NCBI RefSeq assembly: GCF_018401815.1
Contig: NZ_JAGYKG010000002.1
Span: forward strand, 473,465 to 537,464
Length of the DNA stretch: 64,000 nucleotides
From: Nonlabens sp.
GTDB lineage: Bacteria > Bacteroidota > Bacteroidia > Flavobacteriales > Flavobacteriaceae
Direction of reading: 5' to 3'
Below are positions 33,940 to 43,892 of the stretch, one piece after another; within the stretch, counting starts at the first letter, position 1, and every line of letters starts with the position of its first letter. A program made the translations under genes and the position numbers. The notes beneath the pieces are model-generated. The model saw only the letters and a list, made by a program, of their open reading frames with translations. It made no database searches and was not told the origin of the DNA.

Positions 33940-36348
33940 ATGGAAAAACGTAGAATAAAACATGTAACCGTTATAGGTTCAGGAATTATGGGAAGCGGTA
34001 TTGCCTGCCATTTTGCAAACATAGGTTGTGAAGTTCTTCTTTTGGACATCATTCCTAGAGAACTTACGGATAAAGAAAAAGCAACTGGTCTTCATTTAGA
34101 AGACCAAGTCGTTCGTAACCGTATGGTTAATGATCAATTAACAGCTTCTATTAACAGTAAACCGGCGCCTTTGTACAATCAATCCTTTGCCCGTAGAATT
34201 TCCACTGGAAACTTAGAAGATGATCTTGTCAAAGTAAAAGATACCGACTGGATTATTGAGGTGGTTGTAGAGCGACTGGACATTAAAAAGTCTGTTTTTG
34301 AACAAATTGAAAAGTACCGCAAACCAGGAACTTTAATTACTTCAAACACTTCTGGAATTCCTATTTCTTTTATGAATGAAGGACGTAGTGAAGATTTCCA
34401 GAAGCACTTTGCAGTCACTCACTTTTTCAATCCGCCGAGATATTTAAAATTATTTGAAGTAGTCCCAGGTCCTAATTGTGATCCTAAAGTGACTGACTTT
34501 TTAATGAAATATGGTGAAAAATACTTAGGAAAGACCTCTGTTCTTGCAAAGGATACTCCAGCGTTTATTGGAAACCGAGTGGGTATTTTCTCTATACAAA
34601 GCTTGTTCCATACCGTAAAAGAAATGGGATTGACCGTTTCTGAGGTTGATCAATTAACGGGTCCTGTTATAGGTCGTGCAAAGTCAGCTACTTTTAGAAC
34701 AGTAGATGTAGTAGGATTAGACACATTGGTACATGTTGCTAATGGTGTTTATGAAAACTGTCCAAATGACGAGCATAAAGACACCTTTAAACTTCCTGAT
34801 TTCATCAATACCATGGTGGAAAAGAAATGGTTAGGTTCTAAAACCGGTCAAGGTTTTTATAAAAAGAATGTTTCTAAGGATGGACAGAAACAAATTCTAG
34901 CCTTGAACCTTGATTCCATGGAATACGAGATTCAACCTAAAGCTAAGTTTGCTACACTAGAATTGACCAAATCAATTGATACCGTTACCGACCGTTTTCC
35001 AGTTTTAATTAAAGGGAAGGATAAAGCTGGTGATTTTTACAGAAAATCATTTGCCTCCTTGTTTGCCTACGTGCAACATAGAATTCCTGAAATATCTGAC
35101 GAACTATACCGCATCGATGATGCGATGAGTGCAGGTTTTGGATGGGAACATGGCCCCTATCAAGTTTGGGACGCTGTAGGCGTTACAAAAGGTATAGAAC
35201 TCATGAAAGCTATTGGTAAAGAACCAGCAGCTTGGGTTATAGAAATGCTTGAAAAAGGTTTTGAATCTTTTTACAAGGTAAAAGACGGTGCGACTTACTA
35301 CTACTCCATTCCAGATAAAGATTATGTAAAGAAACCCGGACAAGATGGGTTTATTATTCTAGATAACTTGCGTGCTAATGCTCCAGTATTTAAAAACTCT
35401 GGAGTGACTGTTCATGATATAGGTGATGGTATTCTAAATGTAGAATTTACGTCTAAGATGAATTCTATAGGTGGAGACGTTCTCGCTGGGCTCAACAAAG
35501 CTATTGATATTGCCGAAGACCGTTTTGATGGTCTAGTGGTAGCAAATAACGGTACCAACTTCTCTGTAGGAGCAAACATAGGTATGATATTTATGATGGC
35601 CGTTGAACAAGAGTATGACGAATTGAACATGGCAATCAAACAATTCCAAAACACAGTGATGAGATTGCGTTACAGTAGTATTCCTACTGTAGTGGCGCCA
35701 CATCAAATGGCTTTAGGTGGAGGATGTGAGATGACCATGCACTCAGACGTGGCTGTTGCCAGTGCAGAAACGTACATAGGCTTAGTAGAATTTGGTGTAG
35801 GTGTAATTCCTGGTGGTGGTGGATCTAAAGAGATGGCCTTACGCGCTAGCGACACATTTGAGAAAAACGATGTAGAATTGAACAGACTGCAAGAATACTT
35901 CTTAACTATAGGTATGGCAAAAGTGGCCACTAGTGCTTACGAGGCATTTGACCTAGGTATCCTTAGAAAAGGAATTGACCATGTAGTGGTTAATGATCAT
36001 AGACGTATCGCTTTCGCGAAAGCGCAAGCGAGATTATTAGCTGATAAAGGTTACACACAACCTGTGAAACGTACCGATATAAAAGTATTAGGAAAGCAAG
36101 CTTTAGGAATGTTTCTTGTAGGAACAGATGCTATGAAAGCGGGGAAATACATTAGTGACCATGATTTGAAAATAGCTAATAAACTTGCCTATGTTATGGC
36201 AGGTGGTGATTTAAGTGCTCCTACACTAGTTACCGAACAATACTTACTAGACTTAGAGCGTGAAGCTTTCTTAAGCCTTGCAGGAGAACGTAAGACTTTA
36301 GAGAGGTTACAACACATGATCCAAAAAGGTAAACCTTTAAGAAATTAA
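33940..36348 (+). CDS. fadB: 3-Hydroxyacyl-CoA dehydrogenase / enoyl-CoA hydratase fusion
   Basis: The 802-residue bifunctional beta-oxidation enzyme has the dehydrogenase half first: the NAD motif VIGSGIMGSGIACHFANIGC is at about 10-29, and the HFFNPPRYLKLFEVV motif near 163-177. The crotonase half is C-terminal (about 500-720), with NNGTNFSVGANIG near 532 and GGGCEMTMHSDVAVASAETY near 592. This order is the reverse of E. coli FadB but normal in Bacteroidetes. It is 4 bp upstream of the thiolase gene. The 16-mer palindrome is read as I-A-F-A-K-A-Q near the crotonase end. Confidence 0.93.
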   Translation: MEKRRIKHVTVIGSGIMGSGIACHFANIGCEVLLLDIIPRELTDKEKATGLHLEDQVVRNRMVNDQLTASINSKPAPLYNQSFARRISTGNLEDDLVKVKDTDWIIEVVVERLDIKKSVFEQIEKYRKPGTLITSNTSGIPISFMNEGRSEDFQKHFAVTHFFNPPRYLKLFEVVPGPNCDPKVTDFLMKYGEKYLGKTSVLAKDTPAFIGNRVGIFSIQSLFHTVKEMGLTVSEVDQLTGPVIGRAKSATFRTVDVVGLDTLVHVANGVYENCPNDEHKDTFKLPDFINTMVEKKWLGSKTGQGFYKKNVSKDGQKQILALNLDSMEYEIQPKAKFATLELTKSIDTVTDRFPVLIKGKDKAGDFYRKSFASLFAYVQHRIPEISDELYRIDDAMSAGFGWEHGPYQVWDAVGVTKGIELMKAIGKEPAAWVIEMLEKGFESFYKVKDGATYYYSIPDKDYVKKPGQDGFIILDNLRANAPVFKNSGVTVHDIGDGILNVEFTSKMNSIGGDVLAGLNKAIDIAEDRFDGLVVANNGTNFSVGANIGMIFMMAVEQEYDELNMAIKQFQNTVMRLRYSSIPTVVAPHQMALGGGCEMTMHSDVAVASAETYIGLVEFGVGVIPGGGGSKEMALRASDTFEKNDVELNRLQEYFLTIGMAKVATSAYEAFDLGILRKGIDHVVVNDHRRIAFAKAQARLLADKGYTQPVKRTDIKVLGKQALGMFLVGTDAMKAGKYISDHDLKIANKLAYVMAGGDLSAPTLVTEQYLLDLEREAFLSLAGERKTLERLQHMIQKGKPLRN
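36009..36024. repeat. Palindrome copy 10 (inside fadB)
   Basis: Exact 16-mer, read as A-F-A-K-A in frame. Confidence 0.9.
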
Positions 36349-36352
36349 GAAA

Positions 36353-37543
36353 ATGACAAACGCATATATAGTTGCCGCAAAAAGAACGGCAGTAGGAAAA
36401 TCAGGTCGTGGTGTTTTTAGATTTAAAAGACCAGACGAACTAGCAGCAGAAACAATTCAAGGAATGTTGAAAGATCTTCCTGAATTTGACAAAGGACGCA
36501 TTGATGACATGATTATTGGAAATGCTATGCCCGAAGCTGAGCAAGGGCTTAATATGGCACGTCAAATTTCACTCCTGGCACTGGACAGAGTAGATGTTCC
36601 CGGAATCAGTATCAATAGATGGTGCGCTTCTGGACTTGATGCTATAGGTGCAGCTGTGGCAAGGATACAATCTGGAATGGCTCAATGTATAGTAGCCGGT
36701 GGTGTTGAAAGTATGAGCTATGTTCCTATGGGTGGATACAAGCCTGCTCCAGCATATAGCTTAGCTATACAAGGTCATGAAGATTACTACTGGGGAATGG
36801 GACTTACAGCAGAAGAAGTTGCTAATGCATATAAAATTTCTAGAGAAGAGCAAGATCAGTTTGCTTATGACTCTCACAGGAAGGCTTTAAAAGCTCAAGC
36901 CGAAAATCGTTTTCAAGATCAAATTGTACCTATTGATGTGGAAGAGACCTATCTAGACGAGAACGGAAAGAAAAAAACTAGAACTTATACGGTAACTAAG
37001 GATGAAGGTCCTAGGCAAGGTACCAGTATTGAAGCACTTGCAAAACTGCGTCCTGTTTTTGCTGCTGGTGGTAGTGTAACCGCTGGTAATTCTTCACAGA
37101 CGAGTGATGGGGCTGCTTTTACCCTTGTAATGAGCGAAGAAATGGTTAAAGAATTAGGTATTACACCTATTGCAAAATTAGTCAGTTTTGCTGTCGCAGC
37201 TGTTGAGCCCAAAATAATGGGGATCGCCCCGATTATAGCCATTCCTAAAGCCCTTAAACAAGCAGGACTTAAAAAAGAAGATATGGCTCTTATTGAATTG
37301 AACGAAGCTTTTGCCAGTCAATCAGTTGCTGTGGTTAGAGAACTTGGACTCAACAAGGATATTGTTAACGTAAATGGTGGAGCTATAGCACTAGGTCATC
37401 CTCTGGGATGCTCAGGAGCTAAATTATCGGTACAAATCTTTGACGAAATGCGCAAAAGAGGTCATCAGGGAAAACATTGTATGGTAACCATGTGTGTTGG
37501 AACTGGGCAAGGGGCAGCTGGAATATTTGAGTTTTTAAATTAA
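36353..37543 (+). CDS. fadA: Acetyl-CoA C-acyltransferase (thiolase)
   Basis: The 396-residue thiolase cleaves 3-ketoacyl-CoA. The acyl-accepting Cys91 is in INRWCASGLDAI, His is in GGAIALGHPLGCSGAKL (about 346-362), and the second catalytic Cys is in CMVTMCVGTGQGAAG (about 379-393). Length is standard. It lies between fadB and the acyl-CoA dehydrogenase gene and completes the beta-oxidation cycle. Confidence 0.95.
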   Translation: MTNAYIVAAKRTAVGKSGRGVFRFKRPDELAAETIQGMLKDLPEFDKGRIDDMIIGNAMPEAEQGLNMARQISLLALDRVDVPGISINRWCASGLDAIGAAVARIQSGMAQCIVAGGVESMSYVPMGGYKPAPAYSLAIQGHEDYYWGMGLTAEEVANAYKISREEQDQFAYDSHRKALKAQAENRFQDQIVPIDVEETYLDENGKKKTRTYTVTKDEGPRQGTSIEALAKLRPVFAAGGSVTAGNSSQTSDGAAFTLVMSEEMVKELGITPIAKLVSFAVAAVEPKIMGIAPIIAIPKALKQAGLKKEDMALIELNEAFASQSVAVVRELGLNKDIVNVNGGAIALGHPLGCSGAKLSVQIFDEMRKRGHQGKHCMVTMCVGTGQGAAGIFEFLN

Positions 37544-37581
37544 AAAAAAGGCTTTTACAAAACGAGATAACACTATATATT

Positions 37582-39393
37582 ATGTCAATAGGAACAATTA
37601 ATCAAGCAAAAATGATACGCGGTGGTCAATTCATCGTGACAGAAACCAATCCACAAGATGTGTTCAGCCCTGAAGACTTTACGGACGAGCAAAAGATGAT
37701 GCGGGAAAGTGTACAAGAATTTGTAGATAAGGAAATCATTCCTCATAAAGAGCGCTTTGAAAAGAAAGACTATGCCCTTACTGAAGAAGTTATGCGCAAA
37801 GCTGGTGAAATGGGATTCTTGGGAGTCGCTGTTCCTGAAGAGTACGATGGGTTAGGAATGGGATTTGTTTCTACCATGTTGGTATGTGATTACATATCTG
37901 GTGCCACAGGTTCCATTGCAACGGCATTTGGAGCTCATACAGGAATAGGTACCATGCCTATAACTTTATATGGAACTGAAGCTCAAAAAAAACAATATGT
38001 ACCTAAACTTGCTACTGGTGAATGGTTTGGCGCCTATTGTCTTACAGAGCCCGGGGCAGGTTCTGATGCCAACTCTGGTAAAACCAAAGCAGAACTTACC
38101 GAAGACGGCAAACATTACAAAATCAACGGCCAAAAAATGTGGATCTCAAACGCTGGTTTCTGTAACGTATTTATAGTATTTGCTCGTTTAGGAGATGATA
38201 AAAATATTACTGGTTTTATCGTAGATAATGATGCAAGTAATGGTATCTCTATGGGTGAAGAAGAACACAAATTAGGTATACACTCCTCCTCTACTCGTCA
38301 AGTATTCTTTAACGATTGTATGGTCCCAGTAGAAAACATGCTTGCCGGTCGTGGGGAAGGGTTTAAAATCGCTATGAATGCATTAAACGTAGGCCGCATT
38401 AAACTTGCGGCAGCTTGTCTAGATGCTCAACGTCGAGTGATTTCTCTTGCAACACAGTACGCAAATGAACGCGAACAATTCAATACTCCTATCGCAAAAT
38501 TTGGAGCCATAAGAAAAAAACTAGCTGAAATGGCAACCAATGCTTATGTGGGCGAAAGTGCTTCTTACCGTGCCGCAAAGGATATTGAAAACAGAATTCA
38601 CTTGCGTCAAGAAGCAGGAGCCACGTTTGCCGAGGCCGAATTGAAAGGCGTAGAAGAATTTGCTATTGAATGTTCCATCCTTAAAGTAGCCGTATCTGAA
38701 GACATGCAAGCTTGCGCAGATGAAGGCATCCAGATTTATGGCGGAATGGGATTTAGTGCAGACGCTCCGATGGAAGCAGCTTGGAGAGATGCCCGTATCT
38801 CACGTATTTATGAAGGTACCAATGAAATCAATCGCATGCTAGCTGTAGGAATGCTTGTTAAAAAAGCAATGAAAGGCCATGTCAACCTGCTAGAGCCAGC
38901 TATGGCAGTAGGAAATGAATTGACTTCTATACCTTCCTTTGATACCCCAGACTTCTCTGAGCCCTTATCAGAAGAAATGGATATGGTAAAAAAACTTAAA
39001 AAAGTATTTCTAATGGTTGCAGGAAGCGCTGTTCAAAAATTTGGACCTGAATTAGAAGAGCACCAACAGTTACTCCTAGCTGCATCTGATATCTTAATTG
39101 AAATCTATATGGCCGAAAGCGCTATTCTTAGAACCCAAAAGAACATCGCACGTACTAGTATTAAAGAGCAAAAAGAGCAAATGGCGATGTCTAAATTGTA
39201 TTTGTACAGTGCTTCAAAAATAGTACAAGCAAGAGCTGAAGAAGGAATTTCAAGTTTTGCTGAAGGAGATGAACAACGCATGATGCTTTTGGGATTAAAG
39301 CGATTTACAAAATATGTAAATCTTCCTAATGTCGTAGAATTAAGAAATACTATTGCCGATAAAGTAACCGCAACTAATAAATATCCATTTTAG
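37582..39393 (+). CDS. Acyl-CoA dehydrogenase (long form)
   Basis: The 603-residue flavoprotein catalyses the first beta-oxidation step. The FAD/substrate loop AYCLTEPGAGSDANSGKTK is near residues 151-169, the helical C-terminal part has QIYGGMGFSADAPMEAAWRD and the region RISRIYEGTNEINRML (about 410-425), where the catalytic Glu is expected. An extension of about 180 residues beyond a normal short acyl-CoA dehydrogenase forms a helical C-terminal domain, as in very-long-chain enzymes. It is 38 bp after fadA and is followed by a strong terminator. Confidence 0.93.
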   Translation: MSIGTINQAKMIRGGQFIVTETNPQDVFSPEDFTDEQKMMRESVQEFVDKEIIPHKERFEKKDYALTEEVMRKAGEMGFLGVAVPEEYDGLGMGFVSTMLVCDYISGATGSIATAFGAHTGIGTMPITLYGTEAQKKQYVPKLATGEWFGAYCLTEPGAGSDANSGKTKAELTEDGKHYKINGQKMWISNAGFCNVFIVFARLGDDKNITGFIVDNDASNGISMGEEEHKLGIHSSSTRQVFFNDCMVPVENMLAGRGEGFKIAMNALNVGRIKLAAACLDAQRRVISLATQYANEREQFNTPIAKFGAIRKKLAEMATNAYVGESASYRAAKDIENRIHLRQEAGATFAEAELKGVEEFAIECSILKVAVSEDMQACADEGIQIYGGMGFSADAPMEAAWRDARISRIYEGTNEINRMLAVGMLVKKAMKGHVNLLEPAMAVGNELTSIPSFDTPDFSEPLSEEMDMVKKLKKVFLMVAGSAVQKFGPELEEHQQLLLAASDILIEIYMAESAILRTQKNIARTSIKEQKEQMAMSKLYLYSASKIVQARAEEGISSFAEGDEQRMMLLGLKRFTKYVNLPNVVELRNTIADKVTATNKYPF

Positions 39394-39414
39394 AAATTGA
39401 AGTCATTGTGAATA

Positions 39415-39452
39415 AAAAGCCGCTTACTAGCATTAGTAAAGCGGCTTTTTTG
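39415..39452 (+). terminator. Terminator after the beta-oxidation cluster
   Basis: Arms AAAAAGCCGCTT-ACTA and TAGTA-AAGCGGCTTTTTT with one bulged A, then a T run. Confidence 0.85.
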
Positions 39453-39582
39453 TGTTTCTTTCTAATGTGTGTCAACATATAAATTGATAGGAAAACTATA
39501 GAAGTGTGATAGAGCAACTGAGAATTACCTCATACACCTTAATTCTTAACATATCCTAAAGAAGGAAATTAGCAGCTTACTT

Positions 39583-39590
39583 TAACTTTG
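39583..39590 (+). promoter_or_regulatory. Candidate -7 element very close to the mscS start
   Basis: TAACTTTG ends only 5 bp before the ATG at 39596. If real, the mRNA would be leaderless or nearly so. No clear -33 box. Confidence 0.35.
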
Positions 39591-39595
39591 TAATT

Positions 39596-40411
39596 ATGAT
39601 ACAACTACTAGAAAACTTTAATTTAGAAAAAGGATTTGAACTCGTACTAGAATACGGAATCCCTTTATTTAAGGCGCTTGCAATTTATATCATAGGCAGC
39701 TGGCTTATTAAAAGGATAGCTAAGATAACCAGCAAAGTTATGGAGGCTCGTGAATTTGAATTGACACTTCAAAAATTCCTTAATAAAATCATAAGTTGGG
39801 CGCTATGGATTCTACTCCTAGTTGCCATTGTAGGAACTCTTGGTATTGAAACCAGCGGTTTTGCTGCTATTCTTGCTGCCGCTGGACTGGCTGTAGGGCT
39901 GGCCTTACAAGGGTCTCTTTCTAATTTTGCTGGTGGTGTGCTTTTACTGGTCTTCAAACCCTTTAAAGTAGGAGATACCATTGAAGCACAAGGAATCACG
40001 GGCACAATCAAAGAAATAGATATTTTACAGACTAAAGTAGTTACCTTTTCCCGCAAACTTGCTATTATTCCTAATGGACCGCTTCTTAATGGGAACATCA
40101 TTAACTTTGATACAGAAGGAATTTTAAGATGCGATACCATGATTGGTGTTAGTTATGATGCAGATATACCAAAAACCCTAGAAGCACTTACAAAATTATG
40201 TACTGACCATCCATTAGTGCTTCAAGACCCAGCTCCTATTGTTCAAGTGTCAGAAAATGCAAGTAGTTCTATCAATATTTTAGTGCGGCCTTATACACTT
40301 ACAGCCGATGTGTGGACCGTCAACTTTTACCTGCAAGAAAACTTTAAACCTACCTTGGACTCCATAGGTGTGGAGATCCCATATCCGCACCAAGTAGAAA
40401 TTCGAAAATAA
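39596..40411 (+). CDS. MscS family mechanosensitive channel
   Basis: The 271-residue inner-membrane protein opens under membrane tension. Three transmembrane segments are present (about 20-38, 62-82 and 86-104). The pore-lining helix carries the small-residue pattern FAAILAAAGLAVGLALQGSL (about 83-102), then SNFAGGVLLLVFKPFKVGDTI, and the soluble beta domain follows. The length matches the simplest MscS type. It is monocistronic. Confidence 0.93.
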   Translation: MIQLLENFNLEKGFELVLEYGIPLFKALAIYIIGSWLIKRIAKITSKVMEAREFELTLQKFLNKIISWALWILLLVAIVGTLGIETSGFAAILAAAGLAVGLALQGSLSNFAGGVLLLVFKPFKVGDTIEAQGITGTIKEIDILQTKVVTFSRKLAIIPNGPLLNGNIINFDTEGILRCDTMIGVSYDADIPKTLEALTKLCTDHPLVLQDPAPIVQVSENASSSINILVRPYTLTADVWTVNFYLQENFKPTLDSIGVEIPYPHQVEIRK

Positions 40412-40433
40412 AAGTTCCGATATACAAATATGA

Positions 40434-40462
40434 AATGCCTGCTCTAGAAATCAGCAGGCATT
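40434..40462 (+). terminator. Possible terminator after mscS
   Basis: Perfect 10-bp stem AATGCCTGCT/AGCAGGCATT with a 9-nt loop, 23 bp after the stop; the following T content is low, so termination is uncertain. Confidence 0.5.
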
Positions 40463-40544
40463 CTGTTGTATTATTTACCATCAATTTAGTAAAAGTCAGA
40501 AACGGTTCGGCTACCTTTCTACAACTTATATAAAAGTTGATTTT

Positions 40545-41204
40545 ATGATATACGATGTAAGCTTGTTAGATGTGACTTCTATAAATGAAATTGAGGGCAG
40601 ATGGTCGCATGATGATTATATGGCATTACTAAATGTTTTTGAATTTGGAGATCCTGGTGAAGCTACTGATCAGGATCTTAAGGAATTGCTCTATATGGCA
40701 ATTAGCGACTTTGAACCTCAAATAGCTGCTGCACTTATACTCCAACACCAATTAGGAGAAGAACTAAATCAAGGTCAAATAGAGCAAATTTCTCATGATA
40801 TGCTCAAAGAGAATGTGGCCGAACATTACTCTGATATCTCTTTTCATTCTAGATTATTTGATATTAATGAATTGCTCTATAAAGCTTATAATGGAAAATT
40901 TCCACATGCCAAAGCCAGTGTGATCAAAGTACAACTCGTTCCTCATCATAAAACTGATATGGTAGTGGATGAAGCAATTGCACTTAAATGTCTGGCTCCT
41001 ATTATCAATGACCATTCAGTAATCAAACGTTTGTATAACAACCAGCTGGCAGGAAAAGAAGAATTTGTTGAAGCTGCAGCTATTATTTGGTATTTCAAAA
41101 CTTTAGAAAACGATGAATACGAGATTATTACTTCACATTACTGGATCAATGATGCTGCCTTTACCGCTTTAAAAAAAGAAGTGACCATAGAAATAGAAGA
41201 CTGA
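40545..41204 (+). CDS. Hypothetical protein (219 residues)
   Basis: I do not recognise this protein. It is acidic and soluble, without signal peptide or membrane segment. The N-terminal half is helix-rich (DDYMALLNVFEFG, DLKELLYMAISDF, AAALILQHQL); the second half alternates strands and helices (SVIKVQLVPHHK, FVEAAAIIWYFKTLE). No catalytic pattern is visible. Neighbours (mscS, M28 peptidase) are separate units, so context does not help. The coding quality is good and the start at 40545 is the first ATG. Confidence 0.7.
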   Translation: MIYDVSLLDVTSINEIEGRWSHDDYMALLNVFEFGDPGEATDQDLKELLYMAISDFEPQIAAALILQHQLGEELNQGQIEQISHDMLKENVAEHYSDISFHSRLFDINELLYKAYNGKFPHAKASVIKVQLVPHHKTDMVVDEAIALKCLAPIINDHSVIKRLYNNQLAGKEEFVEAAAIIWYFKTLENDEYEIITSHYWINDAAFTALKKEVTIEIED

Positions 41205-41245
41205 CTAGTATTGCGAGTTGTTAGATAAAAGCAGTTTTTTTTATT

Positions 41246-41265
41246 CTCGCTTTCGCGAAAGCGAG
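41246..41265. repeat. Palindrome copy 11 (extended to 20 bp)
   Basis: CTCGCTTTCGCGAAAGCGAG, perfect 20-bp palindrome between the hypothetical and the M28 peptidase genes, 31 bp before the latter's start and after a T run. It could act as a terminator for the upstream gene on either strand. Confidence 0.9.
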
Positions 41266-41296
41266 TCATAACTTATCTTTAAAACAAATTTTTAGT

Positions 41297-42634
41297 ATGA
41301 AAATTATTATTATAGCCTTATTGGTGAGTTTTTCAGGAATCGCACAAGTGCCTACAGATCATCAAATGGACCTTTACAATATTATTGAAGAAGTGAGTGC
41401 CGACCGTATTGAAACAGATATCAGAATATTGGCTGGCTTTGGAACTAGAAACACCTTCTCCGATACGATCTCTGACACCAGAGGAATAGGTGCTGCAAGA
41501 AGGTGGATAAAAGCAGCATTTGATAAAATATCAGCAGATTGTGGTGGGTGTCTGGAAGTATTTTATCAAAAAGATTACGTAACTAAAGAAATGGGGAGCC
41601 GCATTCCCAAAGATGCTTGGGTGGTAAATGTGGTTGCTATTCAACGCGGTACAAAAAACCCTAATGATATGGTGATGATGAGCGGTGATATAGATTCAAG
41701 AGCTAGTGACACCATGGATTTCACTACAGATGCCCCTGGAGCAAACGACAATGCTAGCGGGATGGCAGGAACCATTGAAGCAGCAAGGGTATTGAGCAAG
41801 AGGAAGTTGAACAATAGTATTGTTTATGTGGGATTAAGTGGTGAGGAACAAGGGCTTTTTGGCGGTAAGGGACTTGCGGCATATGCGCAGGAAAAAAAAT
41901 GGAATGTCATAGGCTTTTTAAACAATGACATGATAGGTAATATAACAGGCGTCGATGGAGTGATTAATAACCGCGAATTCAGAATTTTCTCAGAACCTAC
42001 AGATCCTACAGAAACAGAAAGACAAAAAAACGGAAGACGTTTTTACGGTGGTGAAGTAGATGGAATCTCAAGACAATTAGCAAGATACATACACAAATCA
42101 GTGACCGATTATATGCCCGAAATGAAACCCATGATGGTGTACCGATTGGATCGTTTTGGTCGTGGTGGACACCACAGGCCTTTCGCCGACCTTGGGTTTC
42201 CAGGAATTCGAATCATGGAAGCCCATGAAAATTACACCCAACAGCACCAAGACATTAGAACAGAAGACGGCATCAACTATGGAGATGTTGTAGCGCATGT
42301 CAACTTTGCGTATGCAAAAAAATTAACAGCAGTAAATGCCATCAACCTGGCACAACTGGCATGGGCTCCTACTCGACCACAAAATGTAAAAATTGGCGGT
42401 ATTGTAGAAGCTGATGTGAAATTACAATGGGATCGAGTAACAGAAGCGGTGGGTTATAAAATCTATTGGAGAGATACTACCAGTCCTACTTGGGACCACT
42501 CTCGTTATGTAGGGGATCTATCTGAGTTTACGTTAAAAGGCATTGTGATCGACAACTCGTTTTTTGGAGTAGCAGCGGTTGGAACAGATGGTATAGAAAG
42601 TATGGTAAGTTTTCCTAGTGGCGTTTTTAGATAA
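41297..42634 (+). CDS. Secreted M28 family metallopeptidase
   Basis: The 445-residue exported zinc peptidase has a signal peptide (about 1-17, ending GIAQ). Metal-ligand motifs are visible: MSGDIDSRASDTMD (about 131-144), PGANDNASGMAGTIEAARVL with the bridging Asp (about 149-168), GLSGEEQGLFG with the Glu-Glu pair (about 180-190), NNDMIGN (about 209-215) and a late His in FADLGFPGIRIMEAHENYTQ (about 296). The last 85 residues (PQNVKIGGIVEADVKLQWDR onward) look like a fibronectin-type-III domain. It probably removes amino acids from peptides in the periplasm. No T9SS sorting domain is present. Confidence 0.9.
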   Translation: MKIIIIALLVSFSGIAQVPTDHQMDLYNIIEEVSADRIETDIRILAGFGTRNTFSDTISDTRGIGAARRWIKAAFDKISADCGGCLEVFYQKDYVTKEMGSRIPKDAWVVNVVAIQRGTKNPNDMVMMSGDIDSRASDTMDFTTDAPGANDNASGMAGTIEAARVLSKRKLNNSIVYVGLSGEEQGLFGGKGLAAYAQEKKWNVIGFLNNDMIGNITGVDGVINNREFRIFSEPTDPTETERQKNGRRFYGGEVDGISRQLARYIHKSVTDYMPEMKPMMVYRLDRFGRGGHHRPFADLGFPGIRIMEAHENYTQQHQDIRTEDGINYGDVVAHVNFAYAKKLTAVNAINLAQLAWAPTRPQNVKIGGIVEADVKLQWDRVTEAVGYKIYWRDTTSPTWDHSRYVGDLSEFTLKGIVIDNSFFGVAAVGTDGIESMVSFPSGVFR

Positions 42635-42657
42635 AAAACAAGTTTTCAACTTATTAC

Positions 42658-42690
42658 AGCTCTTGGTGTTCACTTCCAAGAGCTTTTTTT
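42658..42690 (+). terminator. Terminator after the M28 peptidase gene
   Basis: Perfect 9-bp stem AGCTCTTGG/CCAAGAGCT, 9-nt loop, followed by T7. Confidence 0.85.
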
Positions 42691-42840
42691 CAACTTTTTA
42701 TTTAAATTAGTGCATCCTTTAGGAGCCCATAGTATTAAAATAAACCCTATAAAGGTATTTAAGTAGACCTAGAACTATGTTTTATTTTTCTTTTTTCTGA
42801 TGACTCTTACGGACAAAAAAACTATGAAGTTCAATAATCG

Positions 42841-42848
42841 TATATTTG
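42841..42848 (+). promoter_or_regulatory. Candidate -7 element for the SRPBCC gene
   Basis: TATATTTG, 21 bp before the ATG at 42870; no clear -33 box. Confidence 0.4.
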
Positions 42849-42869
42849 ATATGCTAATTGTTACTACAT

Positions 42870-43892
42870 ATGAAAGCTTTCAAATATATTTTTATTCTTC
42901 TAATGATTCTTATCATAGGAGGTGCTGTATATTTTTCACTTAAAGAGGGCACATACGATATTACTCAAACTCGCGTCATAGCCGCACCTCCAGAGGTAAT
43001 ATACGAGCAAATAGAAGATTTTAAAGAATGGGAGAACTGGAATCCATGGTTTAAAGATGAAGAAATTAAAACCACAATAGGAATACCAACTCAAGGTCTG
43101 GATGCTAATTATTCTTTTATAGAATCTTATGGCAATGGTAAAATAACCATCACAGGTCTTGAACCAAATAAGTCAATTAGCATGAATAGGTTTTACGATA
43201 ACGGTATAACCAGTTCTAATAGTGAGGTGATGATAGTGCTAGAACAAGTTAAAGACGGAACACTTGTTAGCTGGAATATTAAAGGAGAACAAGGATTATT
43301 AGATAAAGCAATGGCTACTGTTTTTGGTTTCCATATGGAAGAGGAGATCACTCCTAAATATAAAAAAGGACTAGAAAACTTAGAAGTTATCGTCATTAAA
43401 AACATGAAGGTAAGTTCTTCAAGTGTTGACGGCATCATAGAAACTGGAGGCGGTTATTTCTTATACATGTCCTCTAGTGCAAAAAAAGAAAATTTTCAAG
43501 AATTGAAAACCCAGATGCTCCAAAACATCATGTCCTATATGCAGCGCAACAAGATAGATATGTACGGCATGCCTCGTGTTATCTATGAGAAAATAAATCC
43601 TTATGACGGTAATATGATTTTTTCTGCTGCAATACCTGTACAGAATAGAGAGATTACCGCTACTAACAGCAATATATTGTGCAGCTATCAAGAACCAGGA
43701 AAAACAGTAAAGGTGACTCTGAAAGGAGCTTATAGCAATTTAGAAGAAGCAAGAAAAAAAGGAGAAGAGTTCATTGATCAAAACGGATTGGTACGATCTG
43801 AAGAAGCACCCTATGAAGTTTATAAAACAGATCCGATGCTTACTCCAAACCCAGCAAATTATCTCACAGAAATATACTTACCTATTCAATAA
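42870..43892 (+). CDS. SRPBCC domain plus GyrI-like effector-binding domain protein
   Basis: The 340-residue protein has one N-terminal membrane segment (about 4-22). An SRPBCC/START-like ligand-binding domain follows (YDITQTRVIAAPPEVIYEQI through WENWNPWFK, about 28-70, to about 150), then a GyrI/AraC effector-binding-type domain (about 180-340), recognised by PYDGNMIFSAAIPVQNREI and the segment ending LTEIYLPIQ. I prefer the ATG at 42870 over an in-frame TTG 12 bp upstream. Its stop is directly followed by the crcB start. No helix-turn-helix is present, so it is not itself a regulator; ligand unknown. Confidence 0.8.
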   Translation: MKAFKYIFILLMILIIGGAVYFSLKEGTYDITQTRVIAAPPEVIYEQIEDFKEWENWNPWFKDEEIKTTIGIPTQGLDANYSFIESYGNGKITITGLEPNKSISMNRFYDNGITSSNSEVMIVLEQVKDGTLVSWNIKGEQGLLDKAMATVFGFHMEEEITPKYKKGLENLEVIVIKNMKVSSSSVDGIIETGGGYFLYMSSSAKKENFQELKTQMLQNIMSYMQRNKIDMYGMPRVIYEKINPYDGNMIFSAAIPVQNREITATNSNILCSYQEPGKTVKVTLKGAYSNLEEARKKGEEFIDQNGLVRSEEAPYEVYKTDPMLTPNPANYLTEIYLPIQ

